Shown here piece by piece: positions 8,324-17,037 of a stretch of DNA of 64,000 bases. The notes under the pieces were generated by a model. The model was not told where the DNA came from. It saw only the letters and a program-made list of their open reading frames with translations, and did not search any database. Origin of the DNA: Rhizobium aethiopicum (lineage in GTDB: Bacteria > Pseudomonadota > Alphaproteobacteria > Rhizobiales > Rhizobiaceae); NCBI RefSeq assembly GCF_014197535.1, contig NZ_JACIFV010000026.1, forward strand, positions 30,607 through 94,606, in the 5' to 3' direction. Positions within the stretch are counted from its first letter, which is position 1; each line of letters begins with the position of its first letter. The translations under genes were made by a program, and so were the position numbers.

Positions 8324-8386
8324 CAAGGCCATTGCATTTTCATGGCCTTGGAACGACATACATATAGGAAGACGGCCATTATATGT
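8324..8386. promoter_or_regulatory. Two inverted repeats in the folE / NifU-like divergent region
   Basis: The roughly 310 bp between folE (8171, minus) and the scaffold gene (8482, plus) has no gene but two neat inverted repeats. One is CAAGGCCAT (8324-8332) with ATGGCCTTG (8342-8350), loop 9. The other is ACATATA (8360-8366) with TATATGT (8380-8386), which lies within the longer imperfect arms ATACATATA and TATATGTAAGTAT. GGCCATT also recurs at 8373-8380 between the arms of the second repeat. These look like operator sites for one or both genes; the regulator is unknown. Confidence 0.4.
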
Positions 8387-8481
8387 AAGTATCCTCAGAT
8401 GACACGGTGTGTTTTTTGTTTCAACGACAATGACAGCCCGATTTAGGCCGATCCGCAGCGATTTTGGAGCGGAAATCCAGC

Positions 8482-8928
8482 ATGGACGACATCTACAACA
8501 GCAAAATCCTCGAATTCGCCGGCAATATTCCATTGACCGGGACACTTGATGATGCCGATGCGACCGCCCAGGCGCACTCTAGGCTTTGCGGCTCCAAGGT
8601 GCGGATCTGGCTGAAGATGGATGGCGATGTCGTGACCGGTTTTTCCCATGACGTAAAGGCCTGCGCGCTCGGCCAGGCCTCGTCCTCGATCATGGCCCGC
8701 CATGTCGTCGGCGCGACATCGGGCGAATTGCGGCAGGCGCGCCTGGACATGCTCGCTATGTTGAAGGCGGACGGGGCAGGGCCCGGCGGACGGTTCGAAG
8801 ACATGCGCTATCTCCTGCCCGTGCGGGACTACAAGGCCCGCCATGCTTCGACGATGCTGACCTTCGATGCGGTCGTCGACGCGATCGGGCAGATCGAGGC
8901 CAAACGGGCGGAAGTTGTCGAGGCGTAA
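8482..8928 (+). CDS. NifU/IscU-like iron-sulfur scaffold homologue
   Basis: A 148-residue protein of the NifU N-terminal/IscU fold: SRLCGSKVRIWLKM carries Cys36 and ACALGQASSSIM carries Cys61. The third scaffold cysteine of IscU aligns with Ala122 (RHASTML), so cluster chemistry may differ or the protein may be a carrier or regulator rather than a classic scaffold. I chose ATG 8482 because GGAGCGG precedes it; a TTG at 8464 is in frame but lies on that ribosome site. yidD follows after 5 bp, so the two are an operon. No cysteine desulfurase is nearby. Confidence 0.78.
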   Translation: MDDIYNSKILEFAGNIPLTGTLDDADATAQAHSRLCGSKVRIWLKMDGDVVTGFSHDVKACALGQASSSIMARHVVGATSGELRQARLDMLAMLKADGAGPGGRFEDMRYLLPVRDYKARHASTMLTFDAVVDAIGQIEAKRAEVVEA

Positions 8929-8933
8929 CCGAA

Positions 8934-9338
8934 ATGTGCGAGTTCTGCGTCCGGCAGGCTGACGATGAGGACGATGGCGGTGCGGCCGCATCGAGACGGC
9001 CGATCGAAAAATCGGCACGCTACTCCCGCAATTACACCGGAGCGTTCCGCAAGACGCCGGACCGCCTGCTCGGCATGGGGCTTATCCGTCTCTATCAGCT
9101 GACGCTTTCCGGCTTTGTCGGCAACTCCTGCCGCCATATCCCGACCTGCTCGGAATATGGTTACGAGTCGATCGCCCGTCACGGATTATGGGCCGGCGGT
9201 TGGATGACGCTGTTTCGCGTCGGCCGCTGCGGTCCGGGCGGCAGCAGCGGCCTCGACCAGGTGCCAGAGACGCTCGGCAACGATTTTCGCTGGTGGACCC
9301 CATGGCGCTATCTCGCGCTTGGACGCAAGAGAGCGTGA
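8934..9338 (+). CDS. yidD: Membrane protein insertion efficiency factor YidD
   Basis: A 134-residue homologue of YidD, the small amphipathic protein that assists YidC/Sec in inserting inner-membrane proteins. The family core is clear: LIRLYQLTLSG, then CRHIPTCSEYGYESIARHG, then GGSSGLDQVP. The N-terminus (1-40) is an acidic extension carrying a CEFC pair that the E. coli protein lacks. In many bacteria yidD sits next to rnpA and yidC; here it follows an iron-sulfur scaffold homologue instead. Confidence 0.9.
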   Translation: MCEFCVRQADDEDDGGAAASRRPIEKSARYSRNYTGAFRKTPDRLLGMGLIRLYQLTLSGFVGNSCRHIPTCSEYGYESIARHGLWAGGWMTLFRVGRCGPGGSSGLDQVPETLGNDFRWWTPWRYLALGRKRA

Positions 9339-9456
9339 ACGCAGTGACGATGCCCGGCGAACATCATTGTGTTTCGGAGGTCAGGGCAGCGACGATGCGT
9401 GAGGCGCGGTCACTGTTCGGTGACTACGATCGCGAGGAGGAGGAGAGCGAGTTGCT

Positions 9457-9984
9457 ATGAGCATGTTTGTCGCCCTCCTGCACAGCATCGTGCTCTCGCC
9501 CGACCGCCGGGTGATCATGGAAGACCTGCGCGCGCTTGCCAGAGAGCTCGGCTATCGCGAGCCGCGCACACTGGTTTCAACAGGCAATCTCGTTTTCGAA
9601 GCCGACCAAATACGTCCGCATGAACTCGAGGTCGCGCTGGAAGAGGGTTTCGAAGAGAAGTTCGGCAAACATGTCGATATCATCGTGCGCAGCGACTGCA
9701 CCTGGATGGCGCTCTGCGGCACCAATCCCTTCCGGGACGGCAGCGGAGATCAGGTAATCGTCCGGGTGATGCGCCTGCCGATCGATCCTGAGAAAGTGGA
9801 GGCGCTGAAACCGCTGATGGCGGAAGGGCAACGCATCGCCGTCGTCGGCGGCGATCTCTGGATCGATTTCGCGGGCAAACCGAGTCAATCGAAACTGCTT
9901 TCAGCGCTGACGACCCAGCGGCTCGGCGTCGGAACCATGCGCAACTGGAACACCGTTTGCGGTCTTGCTCAGATGATCATGTGA
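9457..9984 (+). CDS. DUF1697-family protein
   Basis: A 175-residue cytoplasmic protein of the DUF1697 family, with the diagnostic beginning MFVALLHSIVLSPDRRVIMEDLRAL and the segment TLVSTGNLVFEA. The family has a ferredoxin-like fold and no established enzymatic role. The start is backed by an AGGAGGAGGAGAG run. A short frame ending in ATGA overlaps the start, which could be chance. The end comes about 120 bp before thrS. Confidence 0.8.
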   Translation: MSMFVALLHSIVLSPDRRVIMEDLRALARELGYREPRTLVSTGNLVFEADQIRPHELEVALEEGFEEKFGKHVDIIVRSDCTWMALCGTNPFRDGSGDQVIVRVMRLPIDPEKVEALKPLMAEGQRIAVVGGDLWIDFAGKPSQSKLLSALTTQRLGVGTMRNWNTVCGLAQMIM

Positions 9985-10106
9985 GCCGGCTGCTTCTTTA
10001 CTCCCGGGCGAAATCTGAGTATCAGGCGGCAGCGCATCCAACAAAGGGAGGCGCTTCCATTTCAACCACCCGCATTCGTTGGCGGGACTGGACAAGGAGA
10101 ATTTCG

Positions 10107-12113
10107 ATGTCCCAATCCGTTTCCCTGACATTTCCCGATGGTTCCGTGCGCAGCTTCCCAGCTGGCGCAACCGGCCGGGATGTCGCTGAATCCATTTCCA
10201 AATCGCTCGCCAAGAGCGCCGTCGCCATTGCGCTCGATGGCGCCGTGCAGGATCTTTCGGATGCCGTGACCGACGGCAAGATCGAGATCATTACCCGCAA
10301 GGACCCGCGCGCGCTGGAACTCATCCGCCATGACGCTGCGCACGTGATGGCCGAAGCCGTGCAAGAGCTCTGGCCCGGCACGCAGGTGACGATCGGTCCC
10401 GTCATCGAGAACGGCTTCTATTACGATTTCGCCAAGAACGAACCTTTCACGCCCGACGATCTGCCGAAGATCGAAAAGAAGATGAAGGAAATCATCGCCC
10501 GCAACGCGCCGTTCACCAAGCAGATCTGGTCGCGCGAAAAGGCCAAGGAAGTCTTCGCCGCCAAGGGCGAACAGTACAAGGTCGAGCTCGTCGATGCGAT
10601 TCCCGAAGGACAGGATCTGAAGATCTACAATCAGGGCGAATGGTTCGACCTTTGCCGCGGCCCGCATATGGCCTCCACCGGCCAGGTCGGCACGGCCTTC
10701 AAACTGATGAAGGTTGCCGGCGCCTATTGGCGCGGCGACAGCAACAATGCCATGCTATCGCGTATCTACGGCACGGCATGGGCTGACCAGGCCGATCTCG
10801 ATAATTACCTGCATATGCTGGCGGAAGCCGAAAAGCGCGATCATCGCAAGCTCGGCCGCGAAATGGACCTGTTCCATTTCCAGGAGGAGGGGCCGGGCGT
10901 TGTCTTCTGGCATGGCAAGGGCTGGCGCATCTTCCAGACGCTCGTCGCCTATATGCGCCGCCGGCTTGCCATCGATTATGAAGAAGTCAACGCACCGCAG
11001 GTGCTCGACACCTCGCTCTGGGAAACCTCGGGTCACTGGGGCTGGTATCAGGAAAACATGTTCGGCGTAAAATCGGCGCATGCGATGACGCATCCCGACG
11101 ACAAGGAAGCGGATAATCGCGTCTTCGCGCTGAAGCCGATGAACTGCCCCGGGCATGTGCAGATCTTCAAGCATGGCCTGAAGTCCTATCGCGAGCTGCC
11201 GATCCGTTTGGCGGAATTCGGGCTGGTGCATCGCTACGAGCCTTCGGGCGCGCTGCATGGCCTGATGCGCGTCCGCGGCTTTACGCAGGACGATGCGCAT
11301 ATCTTCTGCACGGACGAGCAGATGGCGGCCGAATGCCTGAAGATCAACGACCTGATCCTGTCGGTCTATGAAGACTTCGGCTTTAAGGAAATCGTCGTCA
11401 AGCTTTCCACCCGTCCGGAAAAGCGCGTCGGTTCCGACGCTCTCTGGGATCGCGCCGAAGCCGTCATGACCGAGGTGCTGAAGACGATCGAGGCTCAGTC
11501 CGAAGGCCGCATCAAGACCGGCATCCTGCCGGGCGAGGGCGCCTTCTACGGTCCGAAGTTCGAATATACGCTGAAGGATGCGATCGGCCGCGAATGGCAG
11601 TGCGGCACGACGCAGGTGGACTTCAACCTGCCGGAACGCTTCGGCGCCTTCTACATCGACAGCAACTCCGAGAAGACGCAGCCGGTGATGATCCATCGCG
11701 CCATCTGCGGCTCGATGGAGCGCTTCCTCGGCATCCTGATCGAGAACTTCGCCGGCCATATGCCGCTCTGGGTATCGCCGCTACAGGTGGTAGTCGCAAC
11801 GATCACCTCGGAGGCTGATGCCTACGGGCTTGAAGTGGCCGAGGCGCTGCGCGAGGCCGGTCTCAACGTCGAAACCGACTTCCGCAACGAGAAGATCAAC
11901 TACAAGATCCGCGAGCATTCCGTCACCAAAGTTCCTGTCATCATCGTCTGCGGCAGGAAGGAAGCCGAGGAGCGCACGGTCAACATCCGCCGCCTCGGCA
12001 GTCAGGACCAGGTTTCGATGGAGCTTGACGCCGCCGTCGAGAGCCTCACCCTCGAGGCGACGCCGCCCGACATCCGTCGCAAGGCCGACGCAAAGAAAGC
12101 CAAGGCGGCCTGA
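10107..12113 (+). CDS. thrS: Threonyl-tRNA synthetase
   Basis: A 668-residue class II synthetase of normal length. Domains in order: TGS (about 1-62, VSLTFPDGSVRSFPAG), the editing/SAD domain (HDAAHVMAEAVQELWP, then CRGPHMASTGQVG), the catalytic core (motif 2 in EFGLVHRYEPSGALHGLMRVRGF, motif 3 in PVMIHRAICGSMERFLGIL), and the anticodon-binding domain from about residue 555. Catalytic zinc is held by Cys and His in MNCPGHVQIF and RAICGS. AAGGAGA is 6 bp before ATG 10107. The long leader is a possible control site, but no T-box features are seen. Confidence 0.97.
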   Translation: MSQSVSLTFPDGSVRSFPAGATGRDVAESISKSLAKSAVAIALDGAVQDLSDAVTDGKIEIITRKDPRALELIRHDAAHVMAEAVQELWPGTQVTIGPVIENGFYYDFAKNEPFTPDDLPKIEKKMKEIIARNAPFTKQIWSREKAKEVFAAKGEQYKVELVDAIPEGQDLKIYNQGEWFDLCRGPHMASTGQVGTAFKLMKVAGAYWRGDSNNAMLSRIYGTAWADQADLDNYLHMLAEAEKRDHRKLGREMDLFHFQEEGPGVVFWHGKGWRIFQTLVAYMRRRLAIDYEEVNAPQVLDTSLWETSGHWGWYQENMFGVKSAHAMTHPDDKEADNRVFALKPMNCPGHVQIFKHGLKSYRELPIRLAEFGLVHRYEPSGALHGLMRVRGFTQDDAHIFCTDEQMAAECLKINDLILSVYEDFGFKEIVVKLSTRPEKRVGSDALWDRAEAVMTEVLKTIEAQSEGRIKTGILPGEGAFYGPKFEYTLKDAIGREWQCGTTQVDFNLPERFGAFYIDSNSEKTQPVMIHRAICGSMERFLGILIENFAGHMPLWVSPLQVVVATITSEADAYGLEVAEALREAGLNVETDFRNEKINYKIREHSVTKVPVIIVCGRKEAEERTVNIRRLGSQDQVSMELDAAVESLTLEATPPDIRRKADAKKAKAA

Positions 12114-12127
12114 AAATAGGGGGAATA

Positions 12128-12153
12128 CGACAGCGCCGACTTCGGCGCTGTCG
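12128..12153 (+). terminator. Hairpin after thrS
   Basis: CGACAGCGCC (12128-12137) pairs with GGCGCTGTCG (12144-12153), giving a stem of 10-11 bp 15 bases past the thrS stop. There is no T-run beyond TGTCTTT, so it may be a weak terminator or a 3' stabilising hairpin. The rest of the gap to 12349 shows nothing else. Confidence 0.5.
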
Positions 12154-12348
12154 AAAATGTCTTTCGCGACGGGCAGCCGCTCATACCCCTCCCGCCTGCA
12201 CTTCGAAATCTTCCTGCCAATGAATGAAATCCGCGCCCAGCGGATCGCCGATGCGTAGATTCAAAATGTCATAGCGTCCTTTGCCCGTCTGATCAGACGA
12301 CCGATCGGCTTGACTGCTGGGACGCCGGAGACGCGTGCCCCGGCAGAA

Positions 12349-13455
12349 TCAATCCAGGCTGGCGCCGTCGCCGCCGCCCTGCGGCACGAGCTGTTCGTAG
12401 GAGGGCAGAGGCTCCTCCGGAGCCGCCTGGACACCTGGGGGCGGCGGCGTGCCGGCCGGCGTCTGCTGCACCGTGCGGGCAGCCGGGCTCTCGGGCTGCT
12501 GCGGCTGCTGGTCCTTCATCAGAACCTCGACATCGGTATTCCGGCCGGCAACCACTGTAAAATCGCGCTGATAGATCTTGTCCTTGTTGCGGGCGATGGC
12601 CGAATATTCGCCCTCGGCAAGAACCATGGTCGGAAAGGCGCTGACGCTTTCGCCGACACTGTCGCCGGCGGCCGTCAGGATCGACCAGGCCGTGTCGGCG
12701 ATCGCCTCGCCGCCGGCTTCGGAGACCAGCTTGAAGGTCATCTGGGCGGCGCGGTGCTGGATCGTTGCCTCTGTGAGCTTGCCGGCCTCGACCTGGATGT
12801 CGGCGCGGATGACGGCGTTGACGCTGCCATATTCGGAAACGATGTGATAGGTGCCGGCGTTGAGGCGCACGACGGTGTTCGGCGAGACATCGGCCAAGAC
12901 GAGACCGCGCTCGCCATCGTCGCGCACTTCCGAGGAATAGATCGAGAAACTCAACTGGTCGGGGCGGATGCGGGCATCGGTGCCGGAGACAGCGTTGAGC
13001 AGCAGGCCGCCGGCATCAAGGACCATCACCTGCTTGTCGACCTCGCCGTCAGCGGGCACGGTCAGCTTCTTGGTGACGCCGGCGCGGCCGAAGGAGACAT
13101 TGACGAAATAATCACCCGGAGCGAGCTGGAAGGCGGCGGGTCCGCCCTTGGCGCTGGCGATCAGCGGCAGCTTGCCGTCGGCTCCGGCGATCGGGCTGAA
13201 GACATACCAGGAAAGGCCATCCTCGACGGGCGTACCGTCGGCCGTCAGCTTGGCTTCCATCGCGACGTCGCGCAGCTTGGCGCCCTCAGGTGCGGTGCCG
13301 GGCGCGATGAAGGCGTTGAGCTTCGGCATCTTCGACGTCGAGTCGAGCTGTTTGAAATCCTTGAAGGCATCCTGCGCACCGGCGCCGACGACAGGCATCA
13401 ATACCATCAGGGCAATGGCGAGGCCGGTGCGTGCAAGAGGCGAAATGCCAAACAT
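12349..13455 (-). CDS. Secreted beta-sandwich repeat protein, function unknown
   Basis: A 368-residue exported protein starting at MFGISPLARTGLAIAL (an upstream in-frame start at 13497 would add 14 residues before the signal peptide). After a signal peptide cleaved near GAGAQD there are repeated modules each ending in an aromatic turn: GDYFVNVSFG, GTYHIVSEYG, GEYSAIARN, each followed by a VxAG or VPADG strand. This resembles carboxypeptidase-regulatory-like or Ig-like repeats. The last 55 residues are rich in Pro and Gln. I know homologues only as hypothetical proteins in Rhizobiales. A periplasmic or surface role is inferred. Confidence 0.7.
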   Translation of the reverse strand: MFGISPLARTGLAIALMVLMPVVGAGAQDAFKDFKQLDSTSKMPKLNAFIAPGTAPEGAKLRDVAMEAKLTADGTPVEDGLSWYVFSPIAGADGKLPLIASAKGGPAAFQLAPGDYFVNVSFGRAGVTKKLTVPADGEVDKQVMVLDAGGLLLNAVSGTDARIRPDQLSFSIYSSEVRDDGERGLVLADVSPNTVVRLNAGTYHIVSEYGSVNAVIRADIQVEAGKLTEATIQHRAAQMTFKLVSEAGGEAIADTAWSILTAAGDSVGESVSAFPTMVLAEGEYSAIARNKDKIYQRDFTVVAGRNTDVEVLMKDQQPQQPESPAARTVQQTPAGTPPPPGVQAAPEEPLPSYEQLVPQGGGDGASLD

Positions 13456-13568
13456 CTGTTTCGTGAACCGATTGACTTCTGAAATCGCAAAGGCCACTTC
13501 AAGACCAACGCGATGGCAAATTCAAGACCCACGCTTTGCAGCAGCATAAAAATGAAAGTTTCTCCCGC

Positions 13569-14153
13569 ATGAAATCCGATATCAAGTTGATCGATTACCT
13601 CGCCGTGCGCCGTTCCATCCCCGCTTTCCAGATGTGCGAACCCGGCCCCGAAAAGGCCGAGATCGAAGAGATCCTGCGGCTTGCTTCGCGTGTTCCCGAC
13701 CACGGCAAGATCGCTCCCTGGCGCTTCATCGTCTATCGCGGAGATGAGCGTGCGCGCCTCGGCAAGGAGCTTCTCAAACTGGCGCTCGAGGCAAAGCCGG
13801 ACCTTTCCGAAGAAATGATCCAGGTCGAGCGCACCCGCTTCACCCGCGCGCCGGTCGTCGTCGCCGTGGTCAGCAAGGCGGGGCCGCATATCAAGATCCC
13901 GGAGTGGGAGCAGCTGATGTCGGCGGGCGCGCTTTGCTTCAATGTCATTCTTGCCGCCAATGCCAGCGGCTATGTCGCCAACTGGCTGACGGAATGGTTC
14001 GCCTATGACGAACGCGCCTATCCGCTGCTCGGCGTCGAGCCCGGGGAAAAGGTGGCGGGTTTCATCCATATCGGCTCGACGACATTCCCGGCGATCGAGC
14101 GGCCGCGGCCGGAGCTTGCCGATACGGTGACCTGGGTCGGCGGAGCGGACTGA
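13569..14153 (+). CDS. Nitroreductase family protein (YdjA-like)
   Basis: A 194-residue FMN-dependent NAD(P)H oxidoreductase: LIDYLAVRRSIPAF is the FMN-contacting N-terminus, followed by RVPDHGKIAPWRF and GALCFNVILAANASGYVANWLT. The PDHGK...PWRF pattern fits the compact YdjA subgroup. ATG 13569 begins MKSDIKLIDY; a TTG at 13536 is in frame but gives an unlikely extension. Its stop overlaps the next gene's start (TGATG), so it is translationally coupled to a flavin reductase-like protein. That pairing suggests a shared flavin redox function. Substrate unknown. Confidence 0.85.
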   Translation: MKSDIKLIDYLAVRRSIPAFQMCEPGPEKAEIEEILRLASRVPDHGKIAPWRFIVYRGDERARLGKELLKLALEAKPDLSEEMIQVERTRFTRAPVVVAVVSKAGPHIKIPEWEQLMSAGALCFNVILAANASGYVANWLTEWFAYDERAYPLLGVEPGEKVAGFIHIGSTTFPAIERPRPELADTVTWVGGAD

Positions 14154-14770
14154 TGTTCTACACGACGGACAGCAACCGGCACGGCCTCGCGCATGATCCC
14201 TTCAAGGCGATCGTTTCGCCGCGGCCGATCGGTTGGATCGGCAGCAAGGGCAGGGACGGTTCGATCAATCTTGCGCCCTATTCCTTCTTCAACGCCGTCG
14301 CCGACCGGCCGAAGCTGGTGATGTTTTCTTCCGCCGGACGCAAGGACAGCCAGCGCAATGCGGCGGAAACCGGCGCCTTCACCTGCAATTTCGTCAGCCG
14401 CGATCTCGCCGAAAAGATGAACCTCTCCTCGGCGGCGCTGCCTTACGGCAACAGCGAATTCGATTTCGCCAGGCTGACGCCGAAACAGTCCGAACTGATC
14501 GACGTCCCCTATGTCGTCGAGGCTTACGCCGTGCTCGAATGCAGGGTCACCGAAATCTTCGAGCCGAAGACGTTATCGGGTGTGCCGTCCGAAAACGTCC
14601 TCGTCTTCGGCGAGGTGGTCGGCATCCATATCGACGAGTCGATCGTCAGGGACGGCCGGCTCGACATGTCGATCGCGCGGCCTGTCGCGCGCATGGGCTA
14701 CATGGATTACAGCGAAGGCAGCGATGTTTTCGAGATGTTCCGGCCGCAGATACCAAAGGCGGAAGCCTGA
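14153..14770 (+). CDS. Flavin reductase-like FMN-binding protein
   Basis: A 205-residue protein of the flavin reductase-like (DIM6/NTAB) family. The N-terminal half has the FMN-binding pattern SPRPIGWIGSKGRDGSINLA, PYSFFNAVADRP and MFSSAGRKDSQRN. The C-terminal ARPVARMGYMDY is typical of this subgroup. It overlaps the nitroreductase stop by one base, so both are made from one message. It could supply reduced flavin to its partner or be a flavoprotein in its own right; the sequence does not decide this. Confidence 0.85.
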   Translation: MFYTTDSNRHGLAHDPFKAIVSPRPIGWIGSKGRDGSINLAPYSFFNAVADRPKLVMFSSAGRKDSQRNAAETGAFTCNFVSRDLAEKMNLSSAALPYGNSEFDFARLTPKQSELIDVPYVVEAYAVLECRVTEIFEPKTLSGVPSENVLVFGEVVGIHIDESIVRDGRLDMSIARPVARMGYMDYSEGSDVFEMFRPQIPKAEA

Positions 14771-14886
14771 GCGCAAGGCATACAAAGCCTTAAGAAATAT
14801 GGTGAACCAATCTTAAACCTTTTGTCGCTACGGTCGCAGCATTGAATGAAACGCGAAGGAATCGCGTTCAAGTGCTGGGGCGTCGC

Positions 14887-16017
14887 GTGATCGTAGAAGC
14901 TTTCCTTCGTTGGATCGAAACGGCCAAGACCGGTGATCGGGCCCGGGCCGCGAACGCACTCGGTCGAGCCTATCTGCAATCCGAGATGAGCGGCGAGGAG
15001 CGGGCGGCAGCCGAGATGGCGATGACCGTTCTTCTTGATGACCCGTCGCCGCGTGTGCGGCTTGCGCTGGCCGAGGCGATCGCCTGGTCGCCTGATGCGC
15101 CGCGCAGCCTGATCCTTTCGCTTGCCGCGGACCAGCCCGAGGTTGCCTGCCACGCCGTCACCTGTTCGCCGCTTCTCAGCGACGCCGATCTTGTCGATCT
15201 CGCCGCACGCGGCAACGGCGCCACCCGCATGCTGATCGCGGCCAGAGCCCATGTCACCCGTCCGGTCTCGGCTGCACTCGCGGAGGTCGGCGATGAAGAC
15301 GAAGTGCTCTGCCTGCTCGAAAACGACGGCGCGGCCATCTCCGGCCAGTCGTTGAAACGCATCGCTGAGCGGCTTGGCGATTGCTACGATGTCCGCAACC
15401 TGCTGCTCGACCGCAGCGATCTTCCGGCCGATGCCCGCCAGCTGCTCGCCCAGCATGTCAGCAATGCGCTGGTCGGCCTGCCGCTGGCGCAGGCGGCGAT
15501 CGGCCTGCAGCGGCTCCAGCGCATCAGCCGCGAGGCGACCGAGGCAGCCATCGTTTCGATCGCCGGTGATATCGCGCCGCGGGAGGTACCGGATCTCGTC
15601 GAGCATCTGCGCCTCAACGGCCGGCTGACGCCGTCCTTGCTGATGCATGCGCTCTGCGCCGGCAAGCTGGATTTCTTCGCTGCTGCAATCGTGGATCTGA
15701 CAGCGTGCAGTGAGCGCAGGGTGCGCTCGATCCTGGCAACCGGGCGCATGCACGCCGTGCGCGCGCTCTACGAATCCGCCGGCCTGCCGAGGGATATCAG
15801 CGTAATCTTCGTCGAGGCGACGCTTCTGTGGCGCGAGGCCGCGCGAAAGGCGCCAGGCAGCATGCTGGGCACTGTCGGCGGCCGTCTTCTCGAAAAATTC
15901 CGCCATCACCATGGCGCACACGGCGCGGCCGGAGAACTGCTCGACATGGTGGAAAAGCTTCATGTCGCCGAGCAGCGCCAATCGGCCCGTGTCTATGCGG
16001 CGCTTGCGGCGGCCTAG
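14887..16017 (+). CDS. DUF2336-family HEAT-repeat-like protein
   Basis: A helical protein of about 376 residues of the alphaproteobacterial DUF2336 family: MTVLLDDPSPRVRLALAEAI and LSLAADQPEVACHAVTCSPL are the recognisable repeats. The start is uncertain. GTG 14887 (MIVEAFLRWIETAKTGDRA) gives the conserved N-terminus; GTG 14875 has GAAGGA upstream; TTG 14842 is also in frame. The function is unknown; all-helical repeats suggest protein binding. The gene ends with a 4-bp overlap of its stop with the convergent gene at 16014. Confidence 0.8.
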   Translation: MIVEAFLRWIETAKTGDRARAANALGRAYLQSEMSGEERAAAEMAMTVLLDDPSPRVRLALAEAIAWSPDAPRSLILSLAADQPEVACHAVTCSPLLSDADLVDLAARGNGATRMLIAARAHVTRPVSAALAEVGDEDEVLCLLENDGAAISGQSLKRIAERLGDCYDVRNLLLDRSDLPADARQLLAQHVSNALVGLPLAQAAIGLQRLQRISREATEAAIVSIAGDIAPREVPDLVEHLRLNGRLTPSLLMHALCAGKLDFFAAAIVDLTACSERRVRSILATGRMHAVRALYESAGLPRDISVIFVEATLLWREAARKAPGSMLGTVGGRLLEKFRHHHGAHGAAGELLDMVEKLHVAEQRQSARVYAALAAA

Positions 16018-16433
16018 TCGTTCAGCCGGGTCACTACCCAGGAATAGCTGGCGGATACGAAATGCACGGGCTTGGAAAGCGTCTCCTTGACGTCTCGGCC
16101 GGATGGCAGATGGGCGCGGACCTGGCCTGCGATGTTTTCAGCAAAGCCGGCGAGGCCTCTTGGTTCTTCGGATGCCGCAGGAGTGGTGTCGGCCGCGGCG
16201 ACAGGCAAGGGCGCCGGTTTCGGCGGTTCGGCGGCGGCCAGCGCTTTCGGCGCCTCGCACACGGCGATCACCGAGGGATAGCTGACATTGGCATAGGCCT
16301 TGAGCCGGCGTTCGGCTTCGGCATCGCAAGCGGCAACGGTTTCCCAGCGTTTGTCGACCGTTGCGACATAGCTGCATTGGCTGACGGAATCGTCGCAACC
16401 GAGAATGGTCATTGCGATGAGCACCGCTTGCAT
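16014..16433 (-). CDS. Small secreted or lipoprotein-like hypothetical
   Basis: A 139-residue protein, GGAGGCAG before ATG 16433. The short N-terminus MQAVLIAMTILGC resembles a minimal lipobox (TILGC), although a basic n-region is missing, so export is not certain. The middle (about 60-90) is rich in Ala and Pro, as in a periplasmic linker, followed by FAENIAGQVRAHLP and a C-terminal SYSWVVTRLND. The conserved-looking Cys residues at 13, 20, 36 and 59 could form disulfides. No family recognised. Confidence 0.6.
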   Translation of the reverse strand: MQAVLIAMTILGCDDSVSQCSYVATVDKRWETVAACDAEAERRLKAYANVSYPSVIAVCEAPKALAAAEPPKPAPLPVAAADTTPAASEEPRGLAGFAENIAGQVRAHLPSGRDVKETLSKPVHFVSASYSWVVTRLND

Positions 16434-16562
16434 ATTCTGCCTCCTTGGCTATTGAACTGAGATCGCCTTAGACGGCGCAATTCCAACCGAAACAAGGCGA
16501 AGGCATTAACTCTTCGTCATGTCAGCAAAAATTTGCGCCTCCCGCAAACATTGGAAACCATC

Positions 16563-17021
16563 ATGTCCGTCACTATCGCCCAGGAGCCGCCGCGCCAGGA
16601 CGCCATCATCCGCCTTCTCGATCTTTCCGACGCCTATGCAGCGTCGCTTTATCCCGCGGAGAGCAACCACATGGTCGACCTCTCCTTGCTGGAGAAACCT
16701 TCGGTAAGCTTCTTCGTCGCCCGCAATGAGGGGGCGATCGTCGGATGCTGCGCGCTGGTCGAGGCCGGCGACGGAACGGCGGAGATCAAGCGCATGTTCG
16801 TTGACCCACAGGCGAGGGGATTGAGGATCGCGAGCGGGCTGATGAATGCGCTGGAGGCGATCGCGAGGGAAAAGCGGCTGACGGCGATCCGGCTCGAGAC
16901 CGGTATCTATCAGCCGGAGGCGATCGCTCTCTACCGCAAATACGGGTATCGGGAGATCGAGGCTTTCGGCACCTATCTGCCGGATCCGCTCAGCTTGTTC
17001 ATGGAAAAGCGGCTGGGATAG
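16563..17021 (+). CDS. GNAT-family N-acetyltransferase
   Basis: A 152-residue acetyltransferase starting at MSVTIAQEPPRQD. Acetyl-CoA binding motif A is visible as IKRMFVDPQARGLRIASGLMNALE (about 78-101), followed by RLETGIYQPEAIALYRKYGY, the C-terminal motif B. The substrate is unknown; the pattern resembles small PhnO/YjaB-like or amino-acid acetyltransferases. A TTG or ATG at 16533 could extend it by ten residues. Confidence 0.85.
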   Translation: MSVTIAQEPPRQDAIIRLLDLSDAYAASLYPAESNHMVDLSLLEKPSVSFFVARNEGAIVGCCALVEAGDGTAEIKRMFVDPQARGLRIASGLMNALEAIAREKRLTAIRLETGIYQPEAIALYRKYGYREIEAFGTYLPDPLSLFMEKRLG

Positions 17022-17037
17022 GCTTCACCAAGGCAGT

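Noticed and set aside
9350..9460. A short plus-strand frame between yidD and the DUF1697 gene ending in ATGA
   Set aside because: The first ATG has a poor ribosome site, the product is acidic low-complexity sequence, and the purine-rich end is better explained as the ribosome site of the DUF1697 gene.
9985..10106. T-box or peptide leader before thrS
   Set aside because: No T-box sequence or threonine-rich leader peptide with terminator is visible. T-boxes are not expected in alphaproteobacteria.
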